Positions 42,520-53,959 of a stretch of 64,000 nt of DNA are shown here, in pieces. Position numbers and translations under genes: made by a program. Source of the stretch: Ligustrum vulgare (lineage: Eukaryota; Streptophyta; Magnoliopsida; Lamiales; Oleaceae). The notes beneath the pieces were generated by a model. It searched no databases. It was not told where the DNA came from and saw only the letters and a program-made list of their open reading frames with translations. Each line of letters opens with the position of its first letter. Position 1 is the first letter of the stretch. The stretch lies in the NCBI GenBank assembly GCA_963555705.1, contig OY743168.1:95644925-95708924 (forward strand). The letters are read 5' to 3'.

Positions 42520-43065
42520 TCAATGTTGAGTAGCCAAAATATCGTTGTTTATAACAGTCTGGCAAACAGGATATTTTGCTGTTATATTTTTGAGACTATA
42601 ACGGTCTTTATCGCTGATGAATTTAGTCCATGAAGATAGTAGCTCACGCTGCACATACCCACAAGGGTGCGTCTTAAGAGTCAATCGGATATCATCCAAT
42701 GACTCCTTACTCGGTCCACCCTTAATGAAATCTATTTTATCATCTCGATTTCTGGATGAATATCCTATTGATTTAAAACGGGTATTACATTTCCATCGAG
42801 CATATTTGTAACAACCATTTAATATTTTTGCTCTTCGCTTCTTTGCAAAAGTACTCTTACCTAAGCCAGGCATGTGCTTAGAAAATGAATCTGGTAATTC
42901 ACCAGCTAATCGAACTTTTGCTTCGATCAACCAACGAACATCTTCTGGGATACTTTGATCCATCAGCAGCCTCAATCTTTCGATTCGAACTCGATAAATC
43001 TTTTTCAAAACATTTATCGAAAGATTTGAGTAGTATTTGCGAATATTTGATAATATAACACCCAT
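42520..43065 (-). CDS. Second antisense ORF of the retroelement, intact copy
   Basis: 181 residues, MGVILSNIRKYYSNLSINV to VINNDILATQH. Homologous along its whole length to 30975-31547. It is unidentified: basic, helical in the first half (RIERLRLLMDQSIPEDVRW), with GLGKSTFAKKRRAK mid-protein and a C-terminal part (SSWTKFISDKDRYSLKN). Two of the four cysteines of the copy 1 cluster are replaced (Tyr and Phe). No known domain claimed. It lies upstream of the LOG pseudogene on the same strand. Confidence 0.6.
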   Translation of the reverse strand: MGVILSNIRKYYSNLSINVLKKIYRVRIERLRLLMDQSIPEDVRWLIEAKVRLAGELPDSFSKHMPGLGKSTFAKKRRAKILNGCYKYARWKCNTRFKSIGYSSRNRDDKIDFIKGGPSKESLDDIRLTLKTHPCGYVQRELLSSWTKFISDKDRYSLKNITAKYPVCQTVINNDILATQH

Positions 43066-43089
43066 TTTGATGGATTTGATCTTCTCCCA

Positions 43090-45474
43090 AAGTGATCTAT
43101 TTAAAAGCGTTATTTAACGCGTAAAGAGCGTTGGCTTCGCATATCATTGATTCCACCAAGAAAAGGGGAAAATATTTGTAATCAAAAGAAGGGGACATGA
43201 ATCATTTTATTGAGATTTCGGTCTAATCATCTTTTTAGATATAATAAATCAAGGTATACTGATTTATAAACTCGAACAAGTAAATATTGTATTGAACCAG
43301 AAGTTCATACAAAAAAGTGAAATATGTATAAAGTATGAACCAGAAGTTCATAAGTGAAATATACATTGTATTGAACCAGAAGTTCAGCGATATTGTATTG
43401 AACCAAATATTTATGCATAGAAATGAAATAAAACCGTATTGAACAAGAAGTTCTATAATAAACGGTTAGATTATCAAAAGTTTTAAATTATTTTCTATGA
43501 AAATAACTTATTGTTTATCATACAACAATATTCTATATCAAATAGGGATTAGCTCAAGAAGCTTTATGATTTGTAAATGTGCGATATGTATACAATCTAC
43601 TAAAGTGCACTTAGATATATGATTGAAATTATATCACTAAAAGGATGACATGTGTTGTGGCATTTTAGCCGATTGATATAATATAATATAAGATTTGTGA
43701 ACATTATGGGGGAAAAACACGCCTGAAGCGTAATTATGCCTGAAGTATAATGACAATCGATTCCAAAAATAAATATCTCTTGAATAATTGAAATGATCCC
43801 TTTGAGACTAAATACTCATGGTGAGTAAAAGGGACATAGTTAAATGATAAGAGATTTATGTACTTGATCTCTATATGTTATATTGAGATGAAATGGAATC
43901 AAATACATACACAACTCTCTTGTGAAAATGAAGTTGGTGAAATTATAATACTTTGGCTAAGTATAAAACCCCAATGTAGGGATTATTGTTCAAGAACCTG
44001 AAGTCCAAATGATTAAATGTATAAAGCCAGTAATTATCTGTACAAATTTTTCATAGAACTGGCATGACATATGGTGGATAGACTATAGTCTAAATCACTA
44101 GCTTGAGCTCTTTGATATACCAATGAGTGAGATCAAAATGTATGATTCTCATCTCGGTACTTTGAGAATATTCTTTGATGTACCAGTTGATCGTGGTACG
44201 TTGGGATTTCAAGTAAAATGATTGTAGATTATATGTCGAAATTGATATATATTTCAATGATTGATTATACAAATCAGAAATTGTGGTTTATGAGATGCAA
44301 GAACATACATGTATAATCAATGAAAGATTCAATATACCCAGATTAGTATCACTATAGGATGATACAAATGACTCGATGATATAATATGTTGAAAGTGAAA
44401 TTGGAGTGTACTATTTATGACATCTGGGAAATTGATTATTCACTAGAAGTGAATATGAAAATGAATATATTTAATTATTCACCGGAGTGAATTCTAGATT
44501 TGATTATTCACCAGAAGTGAATTCTAAATTTGATTATTCACCGGAGTGAATTCTAAATTTGATTATTCACCAGAAGTGAATTCTAAATTTGATTATTCAC
44601 CAGAAGTGAAAGATGCAATCGATAAATAAGTACAACATTGCTTAATATAGCTTGTTATGACATCATAAATGAGCTATGAACGATTTATATAAAGCTCATC
44701 ATAAATGATATGTTTGATGAAAAGATACTAGATTGCATCAATATACTTGTGATATTCAATGAAAGGAATAAATACGCGCTGCACTCTTTTTCCCTTAGCT
44801 GAGTTTTTGTCTTATAGGGTTTTCCTAACAAGGTTTTTAATGAGGCAACGGTTGAGACGTATTAATGAGGATTTATGAGAATAAAGTACTATTTTTCCTT
44901 TCGCTAAGGTTTTGTCCCACAGGGTTTTCCTAGCAATGTTTTTGAGGCATTATCATAGCTATCGACAAACTATAATTCAGCAACACATTGTTATACTGGA
45001 ATGATATCAACAAATGAAGAAAATCATAGACATCTTATGAAGAATGCTATACAAGGATATTTTTATATACATATTTCAGACGAAAGATGACATCAAAGTT
45101 CGATAAGTTCATGAATCCTCAATTGCACATTCCAGGGGGAGAATTATGCTGTACTCTTTTTCCTTCGTCCAGGTTTTGTCCTACTAGGTTTTCCTGACAA
45201 GGTTTTAACAAGACAGCGGCTGTACTCTTTTTTCCTGGTTCAGATTTTATCCCAGTGGGTTTTACTGACAAGGTTTTAACGAGCCAGCACTTCAGAACTT
45301 CAAAATTCAGTACATGATTTGTTCTACTCGAACATTAGACTCAATGATTGACGATGACAAATATCAGGGGGAGCAACTGTACTCTTTTTCCTTAACTCAA
45401 GTTTTATCCCACTGAGTTTTCTTAGTAAGGTTTTAACGAGGCAGACAATTGCATATATGTCATTCAAGGGGGAG
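43090..45474 (+). other. Internal 3' region of copy 2, non-coding
   Basis: Matches the copy 1 tail. Extra local repeats: GAACCAGAAGTTCATA units (43280-43450), and a roughly 32-bp tandem array of GAATTCTAAATTTGATTATTCACC(A)GAAGT (about 44421-44610, five units). Ends with the polypurine tract. Confidence 0.55.
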
Positions 45475-45672
45475 TGTTATAAATAATGTATATATATGTG
45501 AATGACATTACCATTATATCCCTATAAACTTTACATTATTACGATTGTGCCATTATTCACCCCTATAAATAGGGGCCTATATTACTCATTTGGAATACAA
45601 TTAAGAAAAGCAATATCTCTCATTCTCTCTATTTCTCATTCTTGTTCTTATATTTTTGATAGTTTTACAACA
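45475..45672 (+). repeat. 3' LTR of copy 2
   Basis: 198 bp, ends TTTTACAACA. A TATAAATA box is in the CCCCTATAAATAGGGG context. Shorter CT tract than the 5' LTR. Confidence 0.9.
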
Positions 45673-45779
45673 ATCACTTAATATTAAATTAAAACTAATA
45701 TAGATTAAATCCAAAAAAAAACTTAAACAAACTTATAATAAGTCCCTCCCTGTTAACAAACAACGTCCCCCACTTGGCA

Positions 45780-47060
45780 CACATCCACCCCACCCTACCC
45801 AATCAAGTCACAATTGGTCACACTAAGTTGTATTTCGATGATAATTACGAATTTAGTCATAAATTTCACCCACCCACCTCAGTCATAGTTAGTTACACAA
45901 AGTCACAATTCGATTACATATACAAATTTAATCGCAAATTTAACTCTCCAACCACCCCCACTCCCCACCTACCGCACCCCGAAAAGTTATAGTTAGTCAC
46001 ACATATAATATAAAAATAATCATCTACTATACTTTTAATAATTAAAACTAATACAATTTTAAATTAAAAAACTCAAACAATACCTAATCACCGTCCCACC
46101 ATTGCCCTGCCCACCCCTACCTACTCACCCACCCACCCACCAAACCTTATCCCATCCCACCTCACCCTCACAAAGTCACAATTGGTCACACAATCATATT
46201 TCGATCACAATTAAAAATTTAGTCACAAATTCCACCATAACCTGCCAACTTCACTCCACTCCCAAATTCAATATTACAAATTTAGTTTCAAATTTCACCG
46301 TCATCCCACTCCACCGCCACCCCTTCCCCCACGAAGTCACAGTTGGTCATACAAAGTCACATTTCGATCACAATTACAAATTTAGTCAAAATTTCACCCC
46401 ATGCCACCCACCACCACCCAAAGTCACAGTTGGTCACACAAAATCACAATTACAAATTTAGTCTCAAATTTTACCGTAACCCTACCCCACCCCATCGCAC
46501 CAGTAAAGTCACAATTGGTCACACAAAATCACAGTTCGATTAGAATTAAAAATTTACTTGCAAATTTCATACAACCCCACCCTCAAAATCACAGTTGGTC
46601 ACACAAAGTAACAATTTAGTCACATGAGGTCATAACTCGATCACACAAAGTCGTAGTTCGATCGCAGGAGGTCAAAATTCGACCACACAAGGTCACAGTT
46701 CAGTCACACGAGATTACAATTCAGTTACATAACGAGGTCACAGTTCAGTTACATCAAGTCACAGCTCGGCCAAACATAGTCTTATTTGACACAACTGTAT
46801 GTCACATATTATTTATTTATTGGTCACAATTCACAACTTACTTGTTTTTTTGGTCGCATCCTGCACTTATCACAAGTCATACAAAGTCATAATTAATCAA
46901 TATTTTGGTCGCATTTACCTAATAATTGATCACATTTCCGACTTCGCAAATCACACAAAGTCAAAATAGTCAAATTTTTTTTATCACAATTATCTAATAA
47001 AGTGGTCAGTACTCATCACAATTTGCACAAAGTCTCAATTAATCAATATTTTGGTCACAA
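45780..47060 (-). repeat. GGTCACAA-type repeats (reverse of the TTGTGACC family)
   Basis: Units such as AAAGTCACAATTGGTCACAC, TTCGATCACAATTA and CAAATTTAGTCACAAATTTC recur, followed by a CCACCACC-rich patch (47100-47165): the mirror image of the MULE interiors at 12084 and 21135. A first block (45690-45990) and a second (46010-46300) look duplicated. The family's terminal repeats were not found, so the element is truncated or eroded. The frames here are low-complexity. Confidence 0.6.
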
Positions 47061-47639
47061 TTATCTAATAATTGGCCACATGGTCTTCCACACCCAATCC
47101 ACCCCTTCGAAGCCTAACCTTGCCTCCACAACCACCACCAGCTGCCTACAACCACCGCCCCAATGCCCCTCGTCGCAGACACTACTATCACCATGCCATT
47201 GAATTTTAAATAAATTATTGTTGGTTTTCACCAGTCTTAGCATCCTTCTTTCTGTTCCCTCAAAGTTTTTGTTTATTGATGACGAGGCTTGATTACACCA
47301 CTTAATCGATGAAAGGAACTATAGAACGTGAATGTAAGGAAATTTGATATATATATATATACATACGGGACTGACGGGGCTCTGAATAAATGCAGCTTTT
47401 TTTGTCTAATTAAATATAAGATCTTAGGTTACAATGGTGAATCGACCATTCTGTCAAATATGGAAACCAATATATACCATGTAAATCAATGCACTCTAAA
47501 TCTATATATGAGAATCATGAGTGCACAACAATCTATTTCTTTTTCTGGATATATACAAAATTGTATAATAATCTTGAGTTACCTCAATTGCAAGCAAGAC
47601 CTTCTGATCTCTTTTTTATGTCATTGCTTTTTTTAAGCG
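47061..47639. other. No gene recognised
   Basis: Spacer; short TA repeats at about 47349-47361. Frames at 47002-47202 and 47328-47636 show no domain. Confidence 0.3.
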
Positions 47640-48194
47640 TTCCATAATAATTCAGTACCTTTATCAGGCAGGTGGAGGCAGTATCAAACACGCATTGTCC
47701 CAAAAATAAATAACAATTTCCTTTCATCGCTGAAGGGTGTAACAGTACCTTCCGGTGACGTACAAAATTCGATTTTTGCAAATACGAGTTTTGCATTTTG
47801 GACTAATCCAGCAGTTCAGTCTCAGAGAAATGCTTATTGGAAAAGGACCCCAAAGAAGACGAAGATTGTACAATCTGCATGGTGTGAAGTTCGCAAGATT
47901 GAATGCAACAGCTAAGATGTTCTTGATCAACATAAATTGGGAAAGAAGCACAAGAAAAATATGGAAAAATTAAATGGAATAACTAGCACAGTTTTTGCTG
48001 CGTCTGTAACGTTAATTGGACCAGAAGATAAACAAGACAAAGAAAAAGAAAAAGCTACTGAGGACAAAAGGCACGGAAAAGGGCAGCACAACAAACAGAT
48101 GAGTTGGAAACAAAAAGAAGAAAAGTTCTGGAAGGAGGGACAGTAGCTGATGCTGTGCATGCATGTGTCTTCTGTAATTTGGTTTGCAACCGTG

Positions 48195-48881
48195 TTGTGG
48201 CAGAAGCAGAAATTTTGTAGCAGGGAGGCACAGTTTGTGGTAGATCTCACGGGGGTTCGGCCCCCCAAATTTTTTTTTTAAAAAAAGATCGAAAATTATG
48301 ATAAAATTCAAATTCACAAAAGACAATATACTAAATAATATGCAATCTCACAATTATTTTCAATAAGATCTACGTTATAATTCAAAAGAAATTGACAGAT
48401 TATATCGCAGTAAACAATCAATTAACATATTCAAATTCCAATCAATTATATTCATGTTTAGTGTAGATTAAATTAGATTTTTCGTAAATTTTGATAAAAG
48501 TTGATGAGATGCGTGGTTAAAAAGTTATGGGTCCTATGAAATCTATGGTTGAGATTGATTGTTAACTTTGACAAAGATTAAAATTTAGATTTTAATTGAT
48601 ACTAAAAAGAGACTATATTTACTTAGTACATGCTATAATTTTTTACATATATTTCATCTAAAAGAATCTATTCAATATGCATAAATTTTAATTATTCAAA
48701 GTCGAAACTTTATCTTCATTCAACTAAAAAAAAAAAACAATTATTCAACCATTCAAAGCATCTTTTTTGGTTTTTTATTTTTGAATTTTTCAAAAAAATT
48801 TAAAAAAAAAAAAAAATCAAAATGGGGGGGGGGGGGGGGGGTCACGAGACCCCCTAGGACCCCCCTATGTGTCCGCCAGTG
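48195..48881. mobile_element. hAT-type element, 687 bp
   Basis: An 8-bp duplication CAACCGTG (48187-48194, 48882-48889) is perfect. Terminal repeats are weak: TTGTGGCAGAAGCAGA against the right end reversed CACTGGCGGACACATA. The interior contains GGGGGTTCGGCCCCCC near 48251, a copy of the 36029 MITE (about 48445-48620), and a run of 18 G's at 48824-48841. It is inserted exactly at the target duplication of the adjoining MULE. Confidence 0.65.
48445..48620. mobile_element. Third copy of the 36029 MITE family
   Basis: Shares TTTTGATAAAAGTTGATGAGATG and ATGAAATCTATGGTTGAGATTGATTGTTAAC with 36029-36199. It is nested in the hAT element at 48195. Confidence 0.5.
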
Positions 48882-48889
48882 CAACCGTG

Positions 48890-51001
48890 GTAGAATTTTT
48901 AAAATATCCTAGTCATACATGAGATAAGTCAAAATACTCTAACTTTTAAAAAACTAACCACAATAGCCTTCTTTCAATAAAAAGACATGGATACCCTTAT
49001 AACCTATATTTTCCTTATACCCTTCTTCATATCTAGCTTTTAGTGTTGTACCATCTACTAGAATCAGATGTCGTATCGATCTACTGAATCTATTTATGCA
49101 TTGTCCAAGAGCCATGAAAAAATACTTGAAGCGATTGTTGTCGTCAGCCTCAATAAAGAATGTCGAACCAGGATTAGTTCTCGACATCTTATGATAATAA
49201 CTTTCCTCGGGTGAACCCATTAAATCTTCTAACGCACATTCTCTAACCTTCCAGGCCTTCTGATAGCTCATAATCACCCCAAAATCTCTCTGCAAATCGT
49301 TAATGATGTCTCTAGGTCTATAAATAGTCCTTGGGTCATCAAACCTATTCATTATCTGTCGTTCGATAAACCATGATCGTGCTTGTCTATGATCATTTCA
49401 ACGAATGCCCACTTGACAAGTATGTTCTCATGCATACTTGTGAACTACAAAAAATTGATTTATGTCCATCATTGTTGCTCGCAGACGCTAACTACAATTG
49501 TCATCTACACAGACAATTGTGTAGGTACTCCTTTCTGACTTCTTCACTTTAAACTCGAAAATTTGCTTCAGTGCAATACCATGCACCGCTTCTTGGAGTC
49601 TTACTTAGTATTAAACAGTTGTTGGACTTGCAAATCTTCATCATCTGGAACCACACGTGAACAATTAGTTGATCGTGAACTTAGCCCAGCCTGTGAGTTC
49701 TCGAAGTGCTCATGTCGACGTTTGGATATAGCAATTAGATCATCGTTTGTAAATGAAATGTTCTCCTGATTGTCTTCGATTATCTCGTCCCCTCTATGCG
49801 TGACAAGAGGATCATGGCGTATAGTAACTGTATCAGGAATAACGACGTCATCCTTACGAACTATTTCTATTGTATCCCAAATAGCATTCCCATTATGATC
49901 CCCACCATTGAATTCTTCATTCTGATTATAGAGGATATCCTTCCGCACTAAAGTTACGCAAAGAGGAATAGTTTCCTCTTTGTTCGCCTCAATTAACCAC
50001 ATAATTTGCAGATCAGAAGTAACAAACAGGGGTGGCAATGGCACTGGAGAATTCGAGTTATATAGAAATTCAAATTTCATATCATATTTAGATGGATCAA
50101 CTTCGGGTTATTCTTGTAGTTTGCAGTACAAGTCTGTAAATGACGTACCTGGTGTTATATAAATTACAGGAATATTTTGATCACTTGTATATTTTCATGA
50201 TCATCTCATGTTTTTGTCAACTTCAAATTCGCCAAAATAAGAAACTGGGATTAAAGCCATATCTGCATTGATTAAATAATAATAAATATTCAGAACAACA
50301 AGTTAGGGAGAATGATTTAATAAAAAATAATTAAAAAATAGTCGATCCAGCCGGACTGAAGTCGGTCTAGCCGGACTGCCTCGGTCTGGTCTGGCTGAAT
50401 CGTGACCAACACTTTTGGTCAATTTACTTCCTTTCGTTTTCGTTTACTGAACTGACAAATTTTTCACACTTCCCCATATTAATTTTTCATTGTTTAGTAG
50501 ATATAATTATAGATCTGTCGAACAATTTAAAAATATGAACTAAAAAATTAACAATAGATTAATTTTTCGATAATTTTTTGTTACTGAAATTATAGATCTG
50601 TTGAATAAGTTTAACATAAGGAGAACGAAATTAAATACATTATTATAAAATATTGCTAAATCAACTTACCGATAAGAAGTAGCAGATGAAATCTTTCAGT
50701 TGAACGTTGAAATTTTTTTTGCCGATTTTTTGAGCACAAGCAAATGAAAAATGAGAGAGTAATTTATTTGTGTATTGAGCACAAGTAGATGAAAAAATGA
50801 GAGAATAATGAAAAGTGAAACTTGTTTAGTTTTGTTTTAATGTGACTAGAAGGATATAAGGGAAATATAGATTATAAGAATATCCATGTGTTTTTATTGA
50901 AAGATGGCTATTGTGGTTAATTTTTTTAAAAGTTAGGGTATTTTAACTTATCTCATGTATGACTTGGGTTTTTTTAAAATTTTCCCGGCTAATTCCTCTT
51001 T
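48890..51001 (-). mobile_element. MULE with truncated transposase
   Basis: Long inverted repeats of more than 120 bp: left AGTCATACATGAGATAAGTC...ACCACAATAGCC; right, reversed, AGTCATACATGAGATAAGTT...ACCACAATAGCC. The 9-bp duplication GCAACCGTG (left, 48186-48194, or 48881-48889 after the hAT insertion) and GCAACAGTG (51002-51010) is supported by the zinc-finger reading frame continuing across it. The right end extends about 15 bp beyond the aligned repeat. It encodes only part of a transposase, so it is defective. Confidence 0.8.
48954..50080 (-). pseudogene. MULE transposase, N-terminal half only
   Basis: Minus-strand phases: 50080-49601 (N-terminal part, with PPLFVTSDLQIMWLIEANK and PLCVTLVRKD), an intermediate broken stretch, then 49352-48954 with RPRDIINDLQRDFGVIMSYQ, ALEDLMGSPEESYYHKM, NPGSTFFIEADDNNRFKYFF and HLILVDGTTLKARYEEGY. 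These are the MuDR-type DNA-binding and catalytic N-terminal segments; VDGTTLK carries the first Asp of the DDE triad. The frame then runs into the terminal repeat. The second Asp, the Glu and the SWIM zinc finger are absent, so it cannot catalyse transposition. Confidence 0.85.
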
Positions 51002-51370
51002 GCAACAGTGAGACAGTGTTCAACCACCAACTTGCTGGTCAAAAACATGCTACTATCAGCTATGGCGAAGAAGCACGCGGTTGCCGGTGCTATGTGAAAA
51101 ACGGACATTTGGTGAATATTTCGAGTCAAATGTATATTACTTGTTTTATTTTCCATTTGGTTTTAGTACTTTTTTTTTTATATCGCTTTTTCACATTTAG
51201 TTGTATGAGATGATATAAATGATTTGCCGTTTCACTTTGATAATTTAATGGCAAAATATATTACCACCATAAAATTTATTTAACACACCACATTATATTA
51301 ACATCGCTTATAAAATAATTTTTTTTATAAATACATTACAATACAAATACAAATATACACATTATTTAAA

Positions 51371-51397
51371 CTAGTGTTACACTCGTGCAATGCACGA
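51371..51397 (-). mobile_element. Helitron 3' terminus (minus strand)
   Basis: Read on the minus strand: hairpin TCGTGCATTGCACGA, eight bases, then CTAG followed by T. Same hairpin core as at 16706. The 5' end lies to the right and is not identified. Confidence 0.55.
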
Positions 51398-52966
51398 TCA
51401 TTTATTACTCACATAAATTGAATTTATATGTACCATATGAAATGAATATTTAATTAAAAAATGAGAAACGAAAGAAGACAGTTAATTACAAAAAAGTTAC
51501 ATTACACATACCTTAATTTTTAAATTTTTTTTACGGTTCGTATGTTTATCGTTTCAAGAATTTCTTTAAATATTATAATTTGAATTGATTTAAAATTTAA
51601 AACAAAAAAGAAAAATCACATTTAAATAGAATTTGTAATAAGTAAAATATATATATATATATATCTGTGACATACACTTAGAATTTTATTAAAAGGAAAA
51701 TGAAAAGAAAAAAATAGACTGATGAACGTTCTTATTTCATTAATCCTCTTTCATTTTCTATTCTTTAAATAAAAATATTTATGTGATATAAACAATTTTT
51801 TTTTTTTTTTAAATTGTAATTGATTTTCAAGTGGAATTGATGTCCCCCTCTTGTAATTGATTTTGTATATCAATAAAATTTTATCCTAGGCATGAATTTT
51901 TGAGTTGGGATAATTCTCAAAAAAATAAAAATAAAAAAGGTAAGATGGATCAAGAAATCTCGGGACCTGAAAAATGCAATTGTTTAAAAATTTGCATTCA
52001 ATTGGACTATTTTAAATCCGAATTTTGTCCAAAATGAATAATAAATAGTGAACTAATACTACTAAATACTGTTTTAGGAAATATGTTTTGGACATAAAAA
52101 TGGGCCAATATCTTTTTTGGGAAGTATTCTCCCTTTATGTATTACGTTTTTATCTTGTGAGCACATTTAGTCCTTGTTTGAGCTCTCATTATCCACAAAA
52201 TGAGTTTTATAATAATGATTTTGTGGAGAATATATATTTAAGCACCGTTTGAGACTCATTATTTCAAATAATATAGTTCGTAATAGTAAACTTTGGTACA
52301 TTAATGAGTTGTTAAAAAGTATGATTTTTTTAAAAAATTTATATGTAGATTATTTTATAATTAATAGAATGTTAGTTTAGAATTGGTACTAATTATCTTA
52401 TTACAATATTTGATATTTAAATATATTAAACAAATATTTTATTTCATATTTACTTTAACATTACAAATTAAATACACATGGTCATATATTTAAATGAATG
52501 TAGCAAATTAAGTAACGTGAAATTTTAGTTTTAATTAAATTTTAACGAATGTATATCGCAAATATATTTAACTTTATATGCTAATAAATCATCTATGCAT
52601 TTGAATTCATAAAAGCGGCACAATTGTTTAATCTACAATACATTATACTTTATCACTTACTCATATGGAATTGATTTTTCAATAATCAATTTTTCTGAAC
52701 ATTCTTTCTCAATCTTACATTCTTTAAAAAATTATTTTTTACAATTTTTCATACTACTTTTTAACTATACATTCTAAAAAATAAAATTTTCACAAAAACA
52801 ATTCTCAAAAAATCAAATAGTTAAGTTCTGTATAAACCGGTTTACAACGTGAAACCCCATAAATGACAGAATTTTAAAAAATAAAAAAATATAGATATGA
52901 ACTATCAAAATATTCAAAGACATGTTTTTGGGAAGTACTCTCCCTTTATATATAGCAAGAATTTCA
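51398..52966. other. AT-rich, no gene recognised
   Basis: (TA)n at about 51644-51663; otherwise AT-rich spacer. The phrase TTTTGGGAAGTA(T/C)TCTCCCTTTAT occurs at 52115 and again at 52926, probably marking copies of the same repeat. Confidence 0.4.
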
Positions 52967-52981
52967 TCGTGCGATGCACGA
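52967..52981 (-). repeat. Third Helitron-like hairpin
   Basis: TCGTGCGATGCACGA hairpin with the same core as the two Helitron ends; on the minus strand it is followed by CTATAT rather than CTRR, so it is a decayed or unrelated terminus. Confidence 0.35.
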
Positions 52982-53959
52982 AAGTTGTTATCCACAATAT
53001 CGATTTCAATAAATATTCGAAAAATTTCAATGCTTACATATAATCAACAAATGTATAAATGTATAAAAATAATTTTCTATCAAAATAATTATTAGAATTT
53101 TAAAAATAATATAACTAATTCAAATTATTAAAAACTTATTTGAATAATAAACGTGAATTTATATATTTAAATAAACGACTATTGATTTTAATAATTTTTA
53201 TGAATTATTATTAACTTCATTAACAATGCAAATTTAGTTGTTTTTTTAATGGTATATCATGTTTGATGTAATATTATGTGTACAATTATTGATGCATGTG
53301 AAATATATTAATATATTTCTCATAACTTCTACATTTGGCGCTTGAATTTAACATACTTTTCAATTTTATTCAAAAACATCAATTACAATAATTAGAAAAT
53401 AAGTAAACAAAATATTTGAATCTAACCAATAAAACTTTATTTACTAAAATAAGTAGTCAAAATAATAATTTGAAAATCACGCAATTATCATGATACGACA
53501 ATCAAGTAAAGTTGAATATCACGAAATTATACAAAAAAAATTTATATCCTATAATCTTTAATAATTTATTAAAATTAAGAAATGCTTAAAACATATTAAT
53601 CATTCTATTGATATTATTAACTAAAAATAAATCAAATCATTGATTATTCAATATTAGTATTCGTTCAATAACTTTTTCTATAAATTATTTATAAACATCG
53701 CATTTTTTCAATCACATATATATTTTAGAAAATATAATTTTAATATTAAAGATAACAAATGATTTGACCATTAATCACAATTAAAACACAATTTTTATAC
53801 TAATGGCTACACACACACAATTAAGGCAATAATGCATTTATATTTGTCCTGATTTTGAATTCACATTTGGTATACATCCATTTTCCATTCACACTAATTC
53901 ACTTTGCATTCACTTAAGGAAACTTACTATTTATAGAAATAGAAAATTGGAGGGAAAAT
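52982..53959. other. AT-rich, no gene recognised
   Basis: Extremely AT-rich spacer without coding potential. The last five bases (AAAAT) are the target duplication of the solo LTR. Confidence 0.4.

Larger units (their letters stand above)
39476..45672 (+). mobile_element. Short-LTR retrotransposon with antisense LOG pseudogene (copy 2)
   Basis: LTRs 39476-39699 and 45475-45672 (TGTTATAAATAATG...TTTTACAACA) with a perfect 5-bp duplication ATCAC (39471-39475, 45673-45677). The same CGTTATCAGCACGAG follows the 5' LTR and the same GGGGGAGTG precedes the 3' LTR. Internal order matches copy 1 throughout. No gag/pol frame. The antisense LOG is dead, but the second antisense ORF is intact; copy 1 shows the reverse. 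LTR pair differences are roughly seven substitutions plus length change in a CT run. Confidence 0.9.
47640..51112 (+). pseudogene. Two-zinc-finger (zf-met/JAZ type) host gene, broken by two transposons
   Basis: The open phase begins about 47640. Finger 1 reads WCEV, then Arg (CGC, 47892-47894) where Cys is needed, KIECNS, a TAA stop (47913-47915), then DVLDQHKLGKKHKKN. A charged linker KDKEKEKATEDKRHGKG follows, with a frameshift near 48120. Finger 2 begins CVFCNLVCN (48170-48190), is interrupted at codon level by transposons (48195-51001), and resumes NSETVFNHQLAGQKH at 51003. The C-x2-C..H-x5-H spacing marks matrin/JAZ-type fingers, usually RNA-binding. Four lesions make it a pseudogene. 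Absence of introns across 450 bp is compatible with a retrocopy or a single large exon. Which plant family it belongs to is not settled. Confidence 0.8.

Noticed and set aside
45774..46619. Plus-strand frames with repeated SHNWSH or TKSQ motifs
   Set aside because: Direct translation of the GGTCACAA tandem repeats; open because repeats lack stops, not because of coding.
48012..48326. Antisense Phe/Leu-rich frames over the zinc-finger linker
   Set aside because: Shadows of the Lys/Glu-rich coding linker on the plus strand.
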